64,000 nt of DNA from Spirosoma arboris (lineage in GTDB: Bacteria > Bacteroidota > Bacteroidia > Cytophagales > Spirosomataceae). Where the stretch lies: NCBI RefSeq assembly GCF_009754945.1, contig NZ_WPIN01000003.1, positions 124,001-188,000 on the forward strand, in the 5' to 3' direction. The notes under the pieces are model-generated. The model was given only the letters and a program-made list of their open reading frames with translations. It did not search any database and was not told the DNA's origin. The translations under genes and the position numbers were made by a program. Below are positions 26,255 to 36,378 of the stretch, one piece after another (within the stretch, counting starts at the first letter, position 1; the number at the start of each line of letters is the position of its first letter).

Positions 26255-26611
26255 TCCAGGTACTTCTACTACTTCCTCTATGTAGGCTACTTCCATGTCG
26301 CAAAAGTACGGAACTGTCTGATAAGTTGGGTTATACCCAGTCATTGTTGTTCTTTTTGCGGAAGAATTAGTTGGGAACGAATAGCCCGGCATCAGCCACT
26401 ACACTACCGACTGCGTCTTTTTCCGATACTTCACCCCAGTTTTTCTAACCAGGCGATAGATTGTAGGCAGCTAATGGCACCCATTCATTGGATGATCGCT
26501 CTGGCGTGGGTTAGATTATAAATTAACCATACAGGTAATTATCGTTCGTTACTGCCTTTTCAAGAAAATCGTGTGCCCGCCCTGCTAACCTTAAGTAACT
26601 CTATTCTTATC
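26255..26611. other. Divergent intergenic region
   Basis: About 357 bases between two divergent starts. It is open in the aminotransferase frame back to 26392, but that extension is unlike the family. No repeat or RNA gene was recognised. Confidence 0.4.
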
Positions 26612-27442
26612 ATGTATTGCTCCCGTAATTTTCACCGTGTTCTTGCCATTTTAAGCCTTTCCGTCTTCTGTGTATTTAGTGCATTCGCCCAATCGAAAAC
26701 ACCCCAGAAAACATACATGTACCTGATTTACCACAAATTGAATCCGGGCCTTACAATTCAGGATGCGTTGCCCGTGGAGCGAGAGTGGAAAAAAGTCAAT
26801 CAGGCAGCTGTTGACGAAGGCAAGCTCGAAGGCTGGTACATGACCGTCAAACAGTTTACGTCGAATCCGAACCAGACTGAATATGACTACGTCACCAGAA
26901 TCGTTACACATGGCATGTCCATCAAAGGTGCGTCGCCAGAGGCAATGGCGCGTATGTATGGGGACAGCGTCCAACAGAAAATGGCCGATCTTCAACGACG
27001 TGACCGCAACACAGCCCCCGTTGTTAAAATAGAAATCTGGGAGATAACCGACGGCACCTTTGCGCCAAAATTTGCGCCCGATGGTACGCAATTGATGGTT
27101 ATCGATCGAATCCGTCGCCGGAATCCAGGTGCCGACTATGATGGTGTTGTTAGTCAGTTAAAGCGACTAAGTGAAGAACGCATCAAGCGGGGTAATCTGC
27201 TGGGCTGGGATTTTTCGTCTCTAGTCGTCCCCAATGGGAGCGAAAAAGGCTACGAATTCAGTATCGCCAGTTATGTTTCGTCTATGGATGCCATCGCGAA
27301 TCCAATACTGGCCGATACGCCTACTCCGGTTATGGCAGCCCCGGCTTACAAGCAACTCCGCAGCCAGACAGCCCAGATGTTCGACTTTGTTCGGCAGGAA
27401 GTGTATCGGTTTATGGAATACACCACCAAACCCGCCAACTAA
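26612..27442 (+). CDS. Exported protein of unknown function
   Basis: A 276-residue protein that I do not recognise. The start at 26612 gives a signal peptide (hydrophobic VLAILSLSVFCVFSAFA, cleavage near AFAQS). The mature part shows two similar halves: each has a YxY..R/K segment followed by an amphipathic helix, e.g. TYMYLIYHKLNPG near residue 32 and QLMVIDRIRRRNPGADYD near residue 160. This suggests a pair of ferredoxin-like (dimeric alpha-beta barrel) domains. It converges on the TraB gene with only 14 bases between. Confidence 0.6.
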   Translation: MYCSRNFHRVLAILSLSVFCVFSAFAQSKTPQKTYMYLIYHKLNPGLTIQDALPVEREWKKVNQAAVDEGKLEGWYMTVKQFTSNPNQTEYDYVTRIVTHGMSIKGASPEAMARMYGDSVQQKMADLQRRDRNTAPVVKIEIWEITDGTFAPKFAPDGTQLMVIDRIRRRNPGADYDGVVSQLKRLSEERIKRGNLLGWDFSSLVVPNGSEKGYEFSIASYVSSMDAIANPILADTPTPVMAAPAYKQLRSQTAQMFDFVRQEVYRFMEYTTKPAN

Positions 27443-27456
27443 TCTTCCCAAAACAT

Positions 27457-28338
27457 TTATTGTACAGCTTTCACCGTGTAGCCCTTTTTGCGAAGCAGGT
27501 TCACGACGCCTTTTTCATTGCCCAGATGCCCGGCCCCGAAGGCAAAAAACGTTGGTTTTTCTTTGGCTGCTTTCTCTATAACCGGAATCCAGCTGGTATT
27601 CCGTTCGCCAAGCAGACTTTCTTCAAACTGCGAAAAATCGCCCCCGCTAAACTTGCTGGTTTTCATATTGCCCATCAGTTTATCCAGATCGTGGGCTTTG
27701 TAAATGGCAATCATTTCCGAAAATTCCTTCTTGGCTTCGTCGGGATTTTTAGCCATATCGACCAGGCCCTTTAGCTGTTCTGACAGAGGAATCTTATCCA
27801 GCGCGGCCATCTCGGCTTCAAGGCTTTCAAGACCAAAGACCTCTTTCTTATCGGTCGCTGCCATTTGCGCAAAGGTCATATCATAAGACGCGGGCTGGCA
27901 GGGTAGCATGGTCATGTACATCATCGACATAATACCAATGGGTTTAAACATACCCATCTGGGCCAGGCCCATCCCCATTTTCTGCTTCAGGTAATTGTCC
28001 AGTACGGCATAATCGTCAGCCGAGAGAAGGTCTTTGATCGTTTTTCCTCCTGACATCATCACAGCCTTTTGCATATTCATCATCATGTTAGGATCGTCCA
28101 TATCCAGTTCCAGATACACCTGTTGGGCATCGCCCATGGCTTTTTTAATGGCGTCCGTAATTTGCAGATCGGCGGGACAAATGAGGTGAAAGGTACCATA
28201 GAGATACGAAGGCTTCGCTAAGCCGGGTCCGGTAACTTCATACAACAGAGCTTTGTCCTGGGCCTGAACCGTGGCAGGCACTATACTCGTCGCTAAAAGA
28301 CCCGCTAAAGCGATTGTAGACGCTATATTTTTTTTCAT
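27457..28338 (-). CDS. TraB/GumN family exported protein
   Basis: A 293-residue protein with a signal peptide ending VQAQ, starting at 28338 (an in-frame upstream ATG adds 12 residues). Family landmarks are the N-terminal YLYGTFHLICP (GTxH motif), the VYLELDMDDP segment, FGLESLEAEMAAL, and the C-terminal FAFGAGHLGNEKGVVNLLRKKGY (GxxH motif). TraB/GumN proteins are thought to be metal-dependent proteases of the Tiki type; the GxxH/E/GTxH residues are all retained. It diverges from icmF. Confidence 0.87.
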   Translation of the reverse strand: MKKNIASTIALAGLLATSIVPATVQAQDKALLYEVTGPGLAKPSYLYGTFHLICPADLQITDAIKKAMGDAQQVYLELDMDDPNMMMNMQKAVMMSGGKTIKDLLSADDYAVLDNYLKQKMGMGLAQMGMFKPIGIMSMMYMTMLPCQPASYDMTFAQMAATDKKEVFGLESLEAEMAALDKIPLSEQLKGLVDMAKNPDEAKKEFSEMIAIYKAHDLDKLMGNMKTSKFSGGDFSQFEESLLGERNTSWIPVIEKAAKEKPTFFAFGAGHLGNEKGVVNLLRKKGYTVKAVQ

Positions 28339-28459
28339 GTTCGTCAGTCGTGGTTTACCAATCTGGTTCGGCAAAGCTACTTATTAACGCTATCGATCGG
28401 TAAAATAGTGGGCCAGTGAGCTGTTTGACAGGACGAATGGCGGATACGCTCGAATAAGA

Positions 28460-28487
28460 TTGCATTGCCGTTCGATTCGTAACTTTG
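28460..28487 (+). promoter_or_regulatory. Bacteroidota-type promoter for icmF
   Basis: TTG at 28460-28462, a 17-base spacer and TAACTTTG at 28480-28487 fit the phylum's -33/-7 consensus, placing transcription start about 40 bases before the icmF ATG. Confidence 0.6.
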
Positions 28488-28533
28488 GTGCGCTATATTC
28501 CTATTCCAAAAGTCGGCGTCAACAGACCAGTCT

Positions 28534-31500
28534 ATGATTGCTCAACAGCCTAAACTCGCTACCCTGCAACCGCAGGCGTTTACCCATAAAATCCGCATTG
28601 TCACAGCGGCTTCGCTGTTCGATGGACACGATGCAGCGATCAACCTGATGCGCCGATTGATGCAGGCATCGGGGGCGGAAGTAATTCACTTAGGGCATAA
28701 TCGGTCGGTGGCCGAAATTGTGGACTGTGCTATTCAGGAAGACGTGCAGGGAATCGCCGTCACGAGCTATCAGGGCGGCCATCTGGAGTTTTTTAAATAC
28801 ATGTACGATCTGCTGCATGAGTTGGGGGCGGGTCACATCAAAATCTTTGGTGGAGGTGGTGGCACCATTTTACCGGCGGAAATTGAGGAGCTTCACGCTT
28901 ATGGCATTAACCGTATTTATTCGCCCGACGATGGGCGGGCGATGGGTTTACAGGGCATGATTGACGATTTGCTACGGCAGTGTGATTTTGCATTGCCTCC
29001 AGCCATTGTCACATCGGCAGACCAACCGCTACATCCCAACCAAATTGCCCGACTCATTACCACTGCCGAAAATCACCCCGACCAATTCAATAAACCAACT
29101 AGTCAACAAAGCAATCGATCGGTCCCAGTCCTAGGGATCACAGGAACGGGAGGTGCAGGAAAATCGTCACTGGTCGATGAACTGGTACTTCGGTTTCTGA
29201 GGACGTATCCCGAAAAAACCCTGGCAATTATTTCGGTCGATCCCTCGAAACGAAAAACGGGCGGTGCGCTACTCGGCGACCGTATTCGGATGAACGCCAT
29301 CAGCGCTCAAGTCGGAGAACCGGGCCGTGTTTATATGCGCTCTCTGGCAACACGTCAGTCGAATCTGGCCCTAAGTCGCTATGTACAGGATGCCATTGAT
29401 GTTTGTAAAGCGGCCCAGTTTGATCTGATCATTGTCGAAACCTCAGGTATTGGACAGTCGGATACGGAAATTACCGAACACGCTGACAAAACGCTGTACG
29501 TAATGACGGCTGAGTACGGGGCTGCTACCCAGCTGGAGAAAATCGACATGCTTGATTTTGCCGACGTCATTGCAATCAACAAGTTCGACAAACGCGGCTC
29601 GCTGGATGCACTGCGCGATGTACGAAAGCAATACCGACGGAATCATAACCGCTGGGATGTACCCGACGGCAAACTCCCTATTTTAGGAACGATAGCCTCT
29701 CAGTTCAACGACGCCGGTATGAACGCGCTGTTTGATCGATTGATGAGAGAGCTTGGAGCAGGGGGCACAGAGCAGGGGGCTGGGAGCAGGGGAGAATCCG
29801 CGCTCCATGCTCCGCGCTCCCTTTCCCATACCCAGCAAGCCATTATTCCTCCCGATCGGGTACGCTATCTGGCTGAGATTGTTGAAGAAAGCCGTCGATA
29901 TAACCAGTTCGTGCATGAACAAACAGCGCTAGCGCGTCAGCTTTACCAGCTTGACGGCGCACTAAAAATCGTTTCTGATAGCTCGATTCAAAGCGAACTA
30001 CAACGACTTTATGACCAACTCGAAGCTCGACTTCAACCTGATTGTCGTGCACTGCTACGCCAATGGCCCAGTGTCCAGAAACGCTATGCTGCCGAGTTTT
30101 ATGAGTTCAAAGTCCGTGACAAAATCATTCGACAGCCGCTGTTTTCCGAAACTCTTTCGCACCTAAAAATCCCGAAAGTCAGTCTACCCAAGTATCACGA
30201 CTGGGGCGATATTTTGCGGTGGCTCCTGACCGAAAATGTACCCGGCGAGTTTCCCTACGCAGCGGGTGTGTTTCCGCTCAAACGTGAGGGCGAAGATCCT
30301 ACACGCATGTTTGCAGGCGAAGGCGGTCCAGAGCGCACGAACCGACGATTCCACTATGTCTCCAAGGGGTTACCCGCCAAACGGCTTTCCACGGCCTTTG
30401 ATTCCGTTACGTTATACGGTGAAGACCCAGCTTTTCGCCCGGACATTTTTGGGAAAATCGGCAATTCGGGCGTCAGCATTTGTACGCTGGATGACGCCAA
30501 GAAACTCTATTCCGGTTTCGACCTCTGCGACCCGGCCACATCGGTTTCCATGACTATCAATGGGCCTGCGCCTATGCTGCTGGGCTTTTTCCTGAATGCC
30601 GCCATCGACCAGCAATGTGAGAAGTGGTTGAAAGAGCACGGAGCAGGGGGCACGGAGCAGGGACTCCCCGCGCCTGGCTCCGCACTCCCTGCTTACAACG
30701 CCCCTCTCCCCGATGGCAACAATGGCCTTGGGCTGCTGCTGCTGGGTACCACGGGTGATAAGGTGTTACCCAAAGACGTCTACGAGCAAATTAAAGCTGA
30801 TACGCTCCGGAAGGTTCGGGGAACGGTTCAGGCAGATATTTTGAAGGAAGATCAGGCTCAGAATACCTGCATTTTCTCGACGGAATTTGCGCTCAAAATG
30901 ATGGGCGATATTCAGCAGTATTTCACCGACAAACAGGTTCAGAATTTTTATTCGGTCTCGATTTCGGGCTATCACATTGCCGAAGCCGGCGCCAACCCCA
31001 TTTCGCAACTGGCATTTACCCTTTCTAATGGGTTTACATTTGTCGAGTATTACCTGAGTCGGGGTATGCCTGTCGATGCCTTTGCCCCCAACCTATCATT
31101 CTTTTTCTCGAATGGTATGGACCCGGAATACACCGTGCTTGGGCGCGTGGCCCGGCGTATCTGGGCGAAAGCAATGAAGCATAAATACAAAGCCAATGAT
31201 CGTTCACAAAAACTCAAATACCATATTCAAACCTCTGGCCGAAGTCTGCACGCCCAGGAAATTGCCTTTAACGACATTCGCACGACGTTACAGGCACTGT
31301 TAGCGATTTATGACAATTGTAATTCGCTGCACACCAATGCCTATGACGAAGCCATCACGACCCCTACCGAAGAATCTGTTCGGCGGGCTATGGCTATTCA
31401 ATTGATTATTAATCGCGAGTTTGGCCTGACGAAAAACGAAAATCCATTGCAGGGTGCCTTCGTAATTGAGGAGTTAACCGATTTAGTGGAAGAAGCTGTT

Positions 31501-31917
31501 TATCAGGAATTTCTGGCCATCAACGAGCGTGGCGGGGTATTGGGAGCCATGGAGCGGATGTATCAGCGCAGTAAGATTCAGGAAGAATCCATGTATTACG
31601 AGACGCTGAAGCACAACGGTGATCTGCCCATTGTTGGCGTCAATACGTTTCTCGATCCAGCGGGTTCGCCAACCATCGTTCCCAGCGAAGTCATACGCTC
31701 AACTGACGATGAAAAACGCTATGCCGTTGAGTCTTGCCGGACGTTTCAGGAACGAAATAGTGATGAAGCCGACGCTGCCTTAAGCAATTTACAAGCCACG
31801 GCATTAGCCAACGGCAATATTTTTGAGAGCCTGCTGGAAGCGACCAAAGTATGCTCACTCGGGCAGTTATCGAACGCTCTTTATGCTGTAGGTGGACGAT
31901 ACCGGCGGAATATGTAA
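28534..31917 (+). CDS. icmF: Fused isobutyryl-CoA mutase IcmF (B12-dependent)
   Basis: A 1127-residue fusion catalysing the radical rearrangement of isobutyryl-CoA and n-butyryl-CoA with adenosylcobalamin. Domains in order: B12-binding (1-150, DGHDAA with the cobalt-ligating H32), MeaB-like G-protein chaperone (about 195-410, P-loop GTGGAGKSS near 205, then NKFD), and the mutase barrel (about 470-1127). This order (B12 domain first, chaperone in the middle) is specific to IcmF and not methylmalonyl-CoA mutase. Two segments, residues 407-431 and 701-722, are Gly/Ala/Pro-rich and encoded by family C repeats; they fall in the linker after the G domain and in a loop of the barrel. The protein is some 35-40 residues longer than IcmF proteins I recall, consistent with insertion. 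Confidence 0.9.
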   Translation: MIAQQPKLATLQPQAFTHKIRIVTAASLFDGHDAAINLMRRLMQASGAEVIHLGHNRSVAEIVDCAIQEDVQGIAVTSYQGGHLEFFKYMYDLLHELGAGHIKIFGGGGGTILPAEIEELHAYGINRIYSPDDGRAMGLQGMIDDLLRQCDFALPPAIVTSADQPLHPNQIARLITTAENHPDQFNKPTSQQSNRSVPVLGITGTGGAGKSSLVDELVLRFLRTYPEKTLAIISVDPSKRKTGGALLGDRIRMNAISAQVGEPGRVYMRSLATRQSNLALSRYVQDAIDVCKAAQFDLIIVETSGIGQSDTEITEHADKTLYVMTAEYGAATQLEKIDMLDFADVIAINKFDKRGSLDALRDVRKQYRRNHNRWDVPDGKLPILGTIASQFNDAGMNALFDRLMRELGAGGTEQGAGSRGESALHAPRSLSHTQQAIIPPDRVRYLAEIVEESRRYNQFVHEQTALARQLYQLDGALKIVSDSSIQSELQRLYDQLEARLQPDCRALLRQWPSVQKRYAAEFYEFKVRDKIIRQPLFSETLSHLKIPKVSLPKYHDWGDILRWLLTENVPGEFPYAAGVFPLKREGEDPTRMFAGEGGPERTNRRFHYVSKGLPAKRLSTAFDSVTLYGEDPAFRPDIFGKIGNSGVSICTLDDAKKLYSGFDLCDPATSVSMTINGPAPMLLGFFLNAAIDQQCEKWLKEHGAGGTEQGLPAPGSALPAYNAPLPDGNNGLGLLLLGTTGDKVLPKDVYEQIKADTLRKVRGTVQADILKEDQAQNTCIFSTEFALKMMGDIQQYFTDKQVQNFYSVSISGYHIAEAGANPISQLAFTLSNGFTFVEYYLSRGMPVDAFAPNLSFFFSNGMDPEYTVLGRVARRIWAKAMKHKYKANDRSQKLKYHIQTSGRSLHAQEIAFNDIRTTLQALLAIYDNCNSLHTNAYDEAITTPTEESVRRAMAIQLIINREFGLTKNENPLQGAFVIEELTDLVEEAVYQEFLAINERGGVLGAMERMYQRSKIQEESMYYETLKHNGDLPIVGVNTFLDPAGSPTIVPSEVIRSTDDEKRYAVESCRTFQERNSDEADAALSNLQATALANGNIFESLLEATKVCSLGQLSNALYAVGGRYRRNM
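29751..29826 (+). repeat. Family C foldback repeat inside icmF, copy 1
   Basis: Repeated GGAGCAGGGGGC / GGGAGCAGGGG units on the left and GCGCTCCATGCTCCGCGCTCC-type complement on the right (about 29801-29820). It stays in frame with icmF and encodes a Gly/Ala/Ser-rich stretch. Confidence 0.75.
30634..30697 (+). repeat. Family C foldback repeat inside icmF, copy 2
   Basis: GGAGCAGGGGGCACGGAGCA at 30640-30659 nearly repeats copy 1, and its right half (CTCCCCGCGCCTGGCTCCGC) is the inverted partner. In frame; encodes [18 protein letters not shown]. Confidence 0.75.
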
Positions 31918-31977
31918 GGATTTATTTCACGCAAAAAATCCACAAAAAAAAAGAATCAAACTAGCTGATAGTCAATA

Positions 31978-33066
31978 ATGTGCACATTTAACAAAGCTAC
32001 CCATTTTCGTTTCCTGTTTATTATCCTACTGAGCGTATCAGTCCTAACCTGCAAGCAAAACAATGAAAAAACGAAAACTCCAGTAGATGACGTGAAGCAG
32101 CCGATTGCCTCACTGTCAAAAACCACATATACACTCGGAGACACTATCGCGATCCAGCTTAGCCAACCGCTGAGCGAGGCCACCGTTTCTTTGGATGATA
32201 TTGGAACACCAATTATTCAGAAATCAGCGAATGCTCTTTCTATACATACTGGGTCCGAAAAACTGGGGTTGCATCAATTAGTTGTGCGGGGTAAAACCGC
32301 CAACAAGACAGTCAGTTCCGATACGCTAAGCGTCGAATTTTGGTCTGACGTTAACCCCCGATCTGTTTCCTATACGGTGCTTAAAACGCTCCCTCATCAG
32401 GCGAGTAGCTTCACGCAGGGACTTGAGTTCCATAACGGCGTTTTGTATGAAAGCACCGGACTCAACGGGCAATCGAAACTGATGCAGATAGACCTGCCCA
32501 CAGGCTCCATCCTCAAATCAGTCCCTTTGGCGAATCAGTATTTTGGCGAAGGCATTACCATTTTTAACGACCGGATTTATCAGCTCACCTGGACATCTGG
32601 CGTGTGTTTCCGGTACACAATGGATTTCGCGCTCGAAAAAACGTTTTCCTATCCTACCCAAGGTTGGGGATTAACACATACCGACTCAGTCCTTATCCAG
32701 AGTGACGGCTCCAACAAGCTCTACTTTCTGTCACCCGATTTTCAGCGCAAAGGCGAACTCTTTGTATATGACAACATGGGTCCTGTCATGAACCTCAATG
32801 AACTGGAATACGTGAACGGCTATGTTTACGCCAATATCTGGCAAACAAACCGGATCGTTCAGATTGATATTAAATCGGGAAAAGTTGTCGGCAATCTGAA
32901 TATGGAAGGCATTTTACCGACGAACATCGATACTAAAGTGAACGTACTGAACGGGATAGCCTTCCAACCCACAGAAAACGCATTTTATGTTACAGGTAAA
33001 AATTGGCCGACGCTCACCAAAATTCAGCTTAAGAGCAAGGAGAAAAAACTTGTTGCCAGTCGCTAG
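31978..33066 (+). CDS. Glutaminyl-peptide cyclotransferase (plant/bacterial type), lipoprotein
   Basis: A 362-residue lipoprotein (lipobox VLTC at about residues 22-25). Residues 40-120 are an Ig-like beta domain. Residues 130-360 are the five-bladed propeller of the glutamine cyclotransferase family (PF05096): SSFTQGLEFHNGVLYESTGL, then YFGEGITIFNDRIYQLTW, LIQSDGSNKLYFL and LNELEYVNGYVYANIWQTN, and LNGIAFQP near the end. The enzyme converts N-terminal glutamine of peptides to pyroglutamate. In this phylum exported T9SS substrates often end up with N-terminal pyroglutamate, so an envelope cyclase fits. It follows icmF by 60 bases. Confidence 0.87.
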   Translation: MCTFNKATHFRFLFIILLSVSVLTCKQNNEKTKTPVDDVKQPIASLSKTTYTLGDTIAIQLSQPLSEATVSLDDIGTPIIQKSANALSIHTGSEKLGLHQLVVRGKTANKTVSSDTLSVEFWSDVNPRSVSYTVLKTLPHQASSFTQGLEFHNGVLYESTGLNGQSKLMQIDLPTGSILKSVPLANQYFGEGITIFNDRIYQLTWTSGVCFRYTMDFALEKTFSYPTQGWGLTHTDSVLIQSDGSNKLYFLSPDFQRKGELFVYDNMGPVMNLNELEYVNGYVYANIWQTNRIVQIDIKSGKVVGNLNMEGILPTNIDTKVNVLNGIAFQPTENAFYVTGKNWPTLTKIQLKSKEKKLVASR

Positions 33067-33110
33067 ACTGAGTAAACCCTGTCAAAAAAATAATCTACTT
33101 GCGTTTAATT

Positions 33111-34127
33111 ATGGCAAAAATAGCATTAGGCTCCCTCCTCTCCCGTGCTGGACTCGATTGGTTTATCTTTGCCTTATTGGCCATGATTGGGTTGGCCAGG
33201 CTCTTTCCTGAACCGGGTATTCAAAAAGGGTTATTTTCGTTGTCTTCATTAGCTACCTATGGCGTTTCGCTAATTTTCTTCTTTTACGGATTAAAGCTGA
33301 ATTTCAGCCAATTGCGCGAAGGCTTACGAAACTACCGACTTCATCTGGTTATTCACCTTACGACATTCGTGGTGTTTCCGGCGGTTGTCCTTTCCGCCCG
33401 TTCGCTCTTCTTAACACCAGATACCGAGCTACTGTGGCTGGGTATTTTCTACGTTGCGGCTCTGCCTTCAACGGTCTCCTCATCGGTGGTGATGGTGTCA
33501 ATTGCGGGTGGTAATCTTCCAGCAGCTATCTTCAACGCCAGCATTTCCAGTCTGATTGGCGTATTCATCACTCCCCTTTGGATGAGCTTTTTACTGGCCA
33601 ATACGACCAGTCAATATGATCTTGCTGGTGTGATTGGAAAGTTGACTATCCAGGTTATTGTACCCGTACTACTCGGTCTTTTGCTGAACCAGCGCCTGGG
33701 TTGGCTAGCCGCCCGAAACAAAGCGGCACTCCGTTATTTCGATCAGTTTACCATTTTACTCATTGTCTACACAGCCTTTTGCGAATCGTTCGCCCTCCAT
33801 TCGTTCGAGAAGATTTCAATAGATGATTTACTGTGGCTATCGGCACTGATGCTGGGGCTGTTCTTTCTTATTTTTGGATTCATTACAGTCCTCAGTCGAC
33901 TCTTGACGTTTAATCGCGAAGACCGAATTACGGCCCTGTTTTGCGGCTCCAAGAAATCGCTGGTGCAGGGCAGTGTAATGGCCAATGTCCTTTTTCCGGG
34001 CAGTATGGCCGGGGTAGCTCTACTACCGATTATGATCTATCATGCCCTTCAGCTCATTGTCGCCAGCATTATAGCACAGGCAATGGCTCGGCGACAGACC
34101 AAAAAAATAGAGGTCATTCAGGAGTGA
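33111..34127 (+). CDS. Bile acid:sodium symporter family transporter (SBF-like)
   Basis: A 338-residue polytopic membrane protein with roughly ten hydrophobic helices, of the SBF-like branch (PF13593). Typical features are GVSLIFFFYGLKLNFSQL in the second to third helices, AALPSTVSSSVVMVSIAGGN at the substrate crossover and the late FCGSKKSLVQGSVMANVLFPG stretch. Start at ATG 33111; an in-frame TTG 12 bases earlier is less likely. The transported organic anion is unknown. It begins 44 bases after the cyclase and may be in the same operon. Confidence 0.87.
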   Translation: MAKIALGSLLSRAGLDWFIFALLAMIGLARLFPEPGIQKGLFSLSSLATYGVSLIFFFYGLKLNFSQLREGLRNYRLHLVIHLTTFVVFPAVVLSARSLFLTPDTELLWLGIFYVAALPSTVSSSVVMVSIAGGNLPAAIFNASISSLIGVFITPLWMSFLLANTTSQYDLAGVIGKLTIQVIVPVLLGLLLNQRLGWLAARNKAALRYFDQFTILLIVYTAFCESFALHSFEKISIDDLLWLSALMLGLFFLIFGFITVLSRLLTFNREDRITALFCGSKKSLVQGSVMANVLFPGSMAGVALLPIMIYHALQLIVASIIAQAMARRQTKKIEVIQE

Positions 34128-34202
34128 TTCGGCAGGATTCCACTTTCGAAAATTGGCATTCGGCCAGATGGGCTTATTGCCTCGTTAAACGCTGGTGAGT
34201 GG

Positions 34203-34257
34203 TTCGCTTCTAAGAATCAGTAACGCACAACTAAACACGTACTGATCATGAAAAAGA
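34203..34257 (+). promoter_or_regulatory. Duplicated 55-base leader, copy 1
   Basis: Identical over 55 bases to 36692-36746, both ending on the start codon plus seven bases of a small exported protein gene. Inside it ATCAGTA (34216-34222) can pair with TACTGAT (34240-34246), a stem ending one base before the ATG. Confidence 0.7.
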
Positions 34258-34673
34258 CACTCATTTCCGCTATTACCCTTTTCAGCTTAGCAACTACGGT
34301 AACCTTCGCTCAGGGCGTATATTCGAAACCTTTTGACAATCATCGTCCAGGCCAACCGCAGGCTCAAGCCCCTCGTTTTAACAACAATGATCAATTTCAG
34401 GATGACCTGAAAATCGACCAGTTGGATGCGATGGTGAACTTATCCCGTAAGCAGGAAAAAGACTTACAAAAAATCGAGAACAGTTATGATCGGCTCTTGG
34501 CTAACCCTCGCCAGTCGCTCGATACCAAACGTCAACTCCAATTGCGTAAACGTCAGGATATGCTCGCCGTGTTGACGTCAGCCCAACGAGATCGTTTGTT
34601 CGCGTATCAGTCTCAGCCCAATAATCGATATAACAAAAATCAGCCGAGCGCTCCTTTCGGTCGTCGAGGATAA
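34248..34673 (+). CDS. Small exported protein, paralog 1, unknown function
   Basis: A 141-residue protein with a signal peptide ending TFAQ followed by GVYSKPFDN. A Pro/Gln/Asn-rich linker leads to a charged helical hairpin (residues 50-110: DDLKIDQLDAMVNLSRKQ, then RQLQLRKRQDMLAVLTSAQR), ending in an Asn/Pro tail and RRG. The LTSAQRDRLF part recalls the LTxxQ motif of Spy/CpxP-type proteins. A close paralog with an identical leader lies at 36737-37141. I cannot assign a function. Confidence 0.65.
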   Translation: MKKTLISAITLFSLATTVTFAQGVYSKPFDNHRPGQPQAQAPRFNNNDQFQDDLKIDQLDAMVNLSRKQEKDLQKIENSYDRLLANPRQSLDTKRQLQLRKRQDMLAVLTSAQRDRLFAYQSQPNNRYNKNQPSAPFGRRG

Positions 34674-34680
34674 TCTTACT

Positions 34681-34758
34681 TTAGTGAAAGGGGTTTAACA
34701 GACCATACGCCATGTCTCTAAAGATATGGCGTATGGTCTGTTAAACCCCTTTCACTAA
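34681..34758. terminator. Perfect 33-base inverted repeat between convergent genes
   Basis: Arms 34681-34713 and 34726-34758 are exact reverse complements with a 12-base loop. It starts seven bases after one stop and ends 15 bases before the other. A two-way terminator is likely, but the length and lack of T-runs are unusual. Confidence 0.65.
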
Positions 34759-34773
34759 GAAACCGTAAATTGG

Positions 34774-36378
34774 TTAAGGCCCTACACTTCCGCCAACTTT
34801 CATTACAGTACTACTCATGGTAAACGTAGTCGATTGCGTTCCAGCCGTGTACGTACCACCGGTATAAATGCCATTGACATTTGTACTTGCGGCTGACACA
34901 CTTCCGCCGGTAAATACCTTATACGTTGTCGTTGATTTCAGCTTAGGGCTTGAAAATAACATAGTTGCATAGGCTCTTGGAATCAGAAAGGTTAGGGCTT
35001 CGACACCATCGCTCGACTGAATGTTGATTAACTGATTTGCCGTACCCGCCCCCAGCGTGACGCAAGGCTGGGTAGTCACCGTTGATGTTGGCAAACTGGT
35101 CGCTCCCGCAATACCCACGATAATGCCTCCGGTTACTTTGAAAGTGTTCTTATCACAATCGAACCCTTCTTCAGGAGCAGTCGTGCCAACGGCTACAGTT
35201 TTACCACCTGTAACCGTGATCTTACCATTCGAATCGATACCGTCATTCGAGGTGCTATAGGCATATGTGTTACCCCCATTGATGTAGATAAACGTACCCG
35301 CATTGATGCCATCGTCTTTCGAATTTACCGTAATGACGCCGTTGTTAATGGTCAATACGCTTTTACTTTCAATCCCCTCTCCAGCCGATGACGTTACATT
35401 GATTGTCCCTCCGTTGATGGTTATATATGGGTCAATGGTTGTGTCGGTATCATAGGAGGCAGATATACCTTTATCAACAGAGTTTACCGTGAACGTACCG
35501 GCGTTAATAACGATGTAGCCTTCGTCACACTGAATACCATCGTTAGAAGCCGTGATGGCAAATGTGCCTCCATCGGCTATAAACGCATCTTTTGTATGAA
35601 TTCCATCAGATACAGCGCCGGTCACGGTAATGTTCCCACTGATCACCCGAATATAATCATCACTGGCAATGGCGTGTTTATTATTGCTTTTTACGCTTAG
35701 GTTACCTGTGCCGCTAAATATCAGTTGCCCTTCGCTGAAGAAGGTACCCTTCATGTCTTCGGTACCGCTGGCAGTATAGGTTGTACCGTCGGCCAGTGTA
35801 TTGGTAGTTCCATCGGCCAGGATGATAAATGCCCGTTTTCCCGATTGAATGTTGATAGCGGGTCCATCAGCATTGGTAATGTTAACCCCGTTTAATGTCA
35901 GTTTGAATTTCTTATCACTGTAGATCTTCACCGAGCCATTCGTTGTTGTTCCCGACAATTCATAGGCTACTTCCGAAGCGGTAGCTGTGATGATCACATC
36001 GCCGTTGGATTCAGTAATGGTAACGCCCTTTGCTGACAATGGATTGGAAATATTTACGGTGCTACCGAATCCAATTGTTACGGTAGACGAAAACGTCGAG
36101 TTCGCCAGTAAATCATCGGTATTCGCGGCTATAGCGGTATTGCCTTCGGGTGCGGTCGACGTGGTAGATACACTATCAATGGCAACCGAGCTGCCCGTTG
36201 TTGCGGTTGAGCTTGTCCCGCCGGTGGTTGTCCCGCCCGCAGTTATGTTATCACTGTCTTTGGAACAGGCCATCAGCGATGCCACTAATAAAAGGCTACT
36301 AATCGGTATACCTATGTTCCGAATTGTAAAAAATTCGCTTAAACTACGTGCCTGGCTCTGCCATTCTTTTTTGTTCAT
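34774..36378 (-). CDS. Carbohydrate-binding lipoprotein, Cthe_2159/DUF4353-like beta-helix
   Basis: A 534-residue lipoprotein; a longer than usual N-terminal region leads to a lipobox SLMAC near residue 38. A Ser/Thr/Gly linker (40-80) precedes many beta-helix rungs of 20-25 residues, recognisable from repeats such as SNDGIDSNGKITVTGG, SKDDGINAGTFIYINGG, SNDGIQCDEGYIVINAG and VDKGISASYD. This rung pattern is that of the Cthe_2159 family, which binds polygalacturonate and cellulose in Clostridium thermocellum. It is flanked by the two small paralogous genes on the other strand. Confidence 0.82.
   Translation of the reverse strand: MNKKEWQSQARSLSEFFTIRNIGIPISSLLLVASLMACSKDSDNITAGGTTTGGTSSTATTGSSVAIDSVSTTSTAPEGNTAIAANTDDLLANSTFSSTVTIGFGSTVNISNPLSAKGVTITESNGDVIITATASEVAYELSGTTTNGSVKIYSDKKFKLTLNGVNITNADGPAINIQSGKRAFIILADGTTNTLADGTTYTASGTEDMKGTFFSEGQLIFSGTGNLSVKSNNKHAIASDDYIRVISGNITVTGAVSDGIHTKDAFIADGGTFAITASNDGIQCDEGYIVINAGTFTVNSVDKGISASYDTDTTIDPYITINGGTINVTSSAGEGIESKSVLTINNGVITVNSKDDGINAGTFIYINGGNTYAYSTSNDGIDSNGKITVTGGKTVAVGTTAPEEGFDCDKNTFKVTGGIIVGIAGATSLPTSTVTTQPCVTLGAGTANQLINIQSSDGVEALTFLIPRAYATMLFSSPKLKSTTTYKVFTGGSVSAASTNVNGIYTGGTYTAGTQSTTFTMSSTVMKVGGSVGP

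Noticed and set aside
28375..28533. Cobalamin riboswitch before icmF
   Set aside because: The gap is only about 160 bases and no B12-box-like motif was recognised; a normal promoter explains the region.
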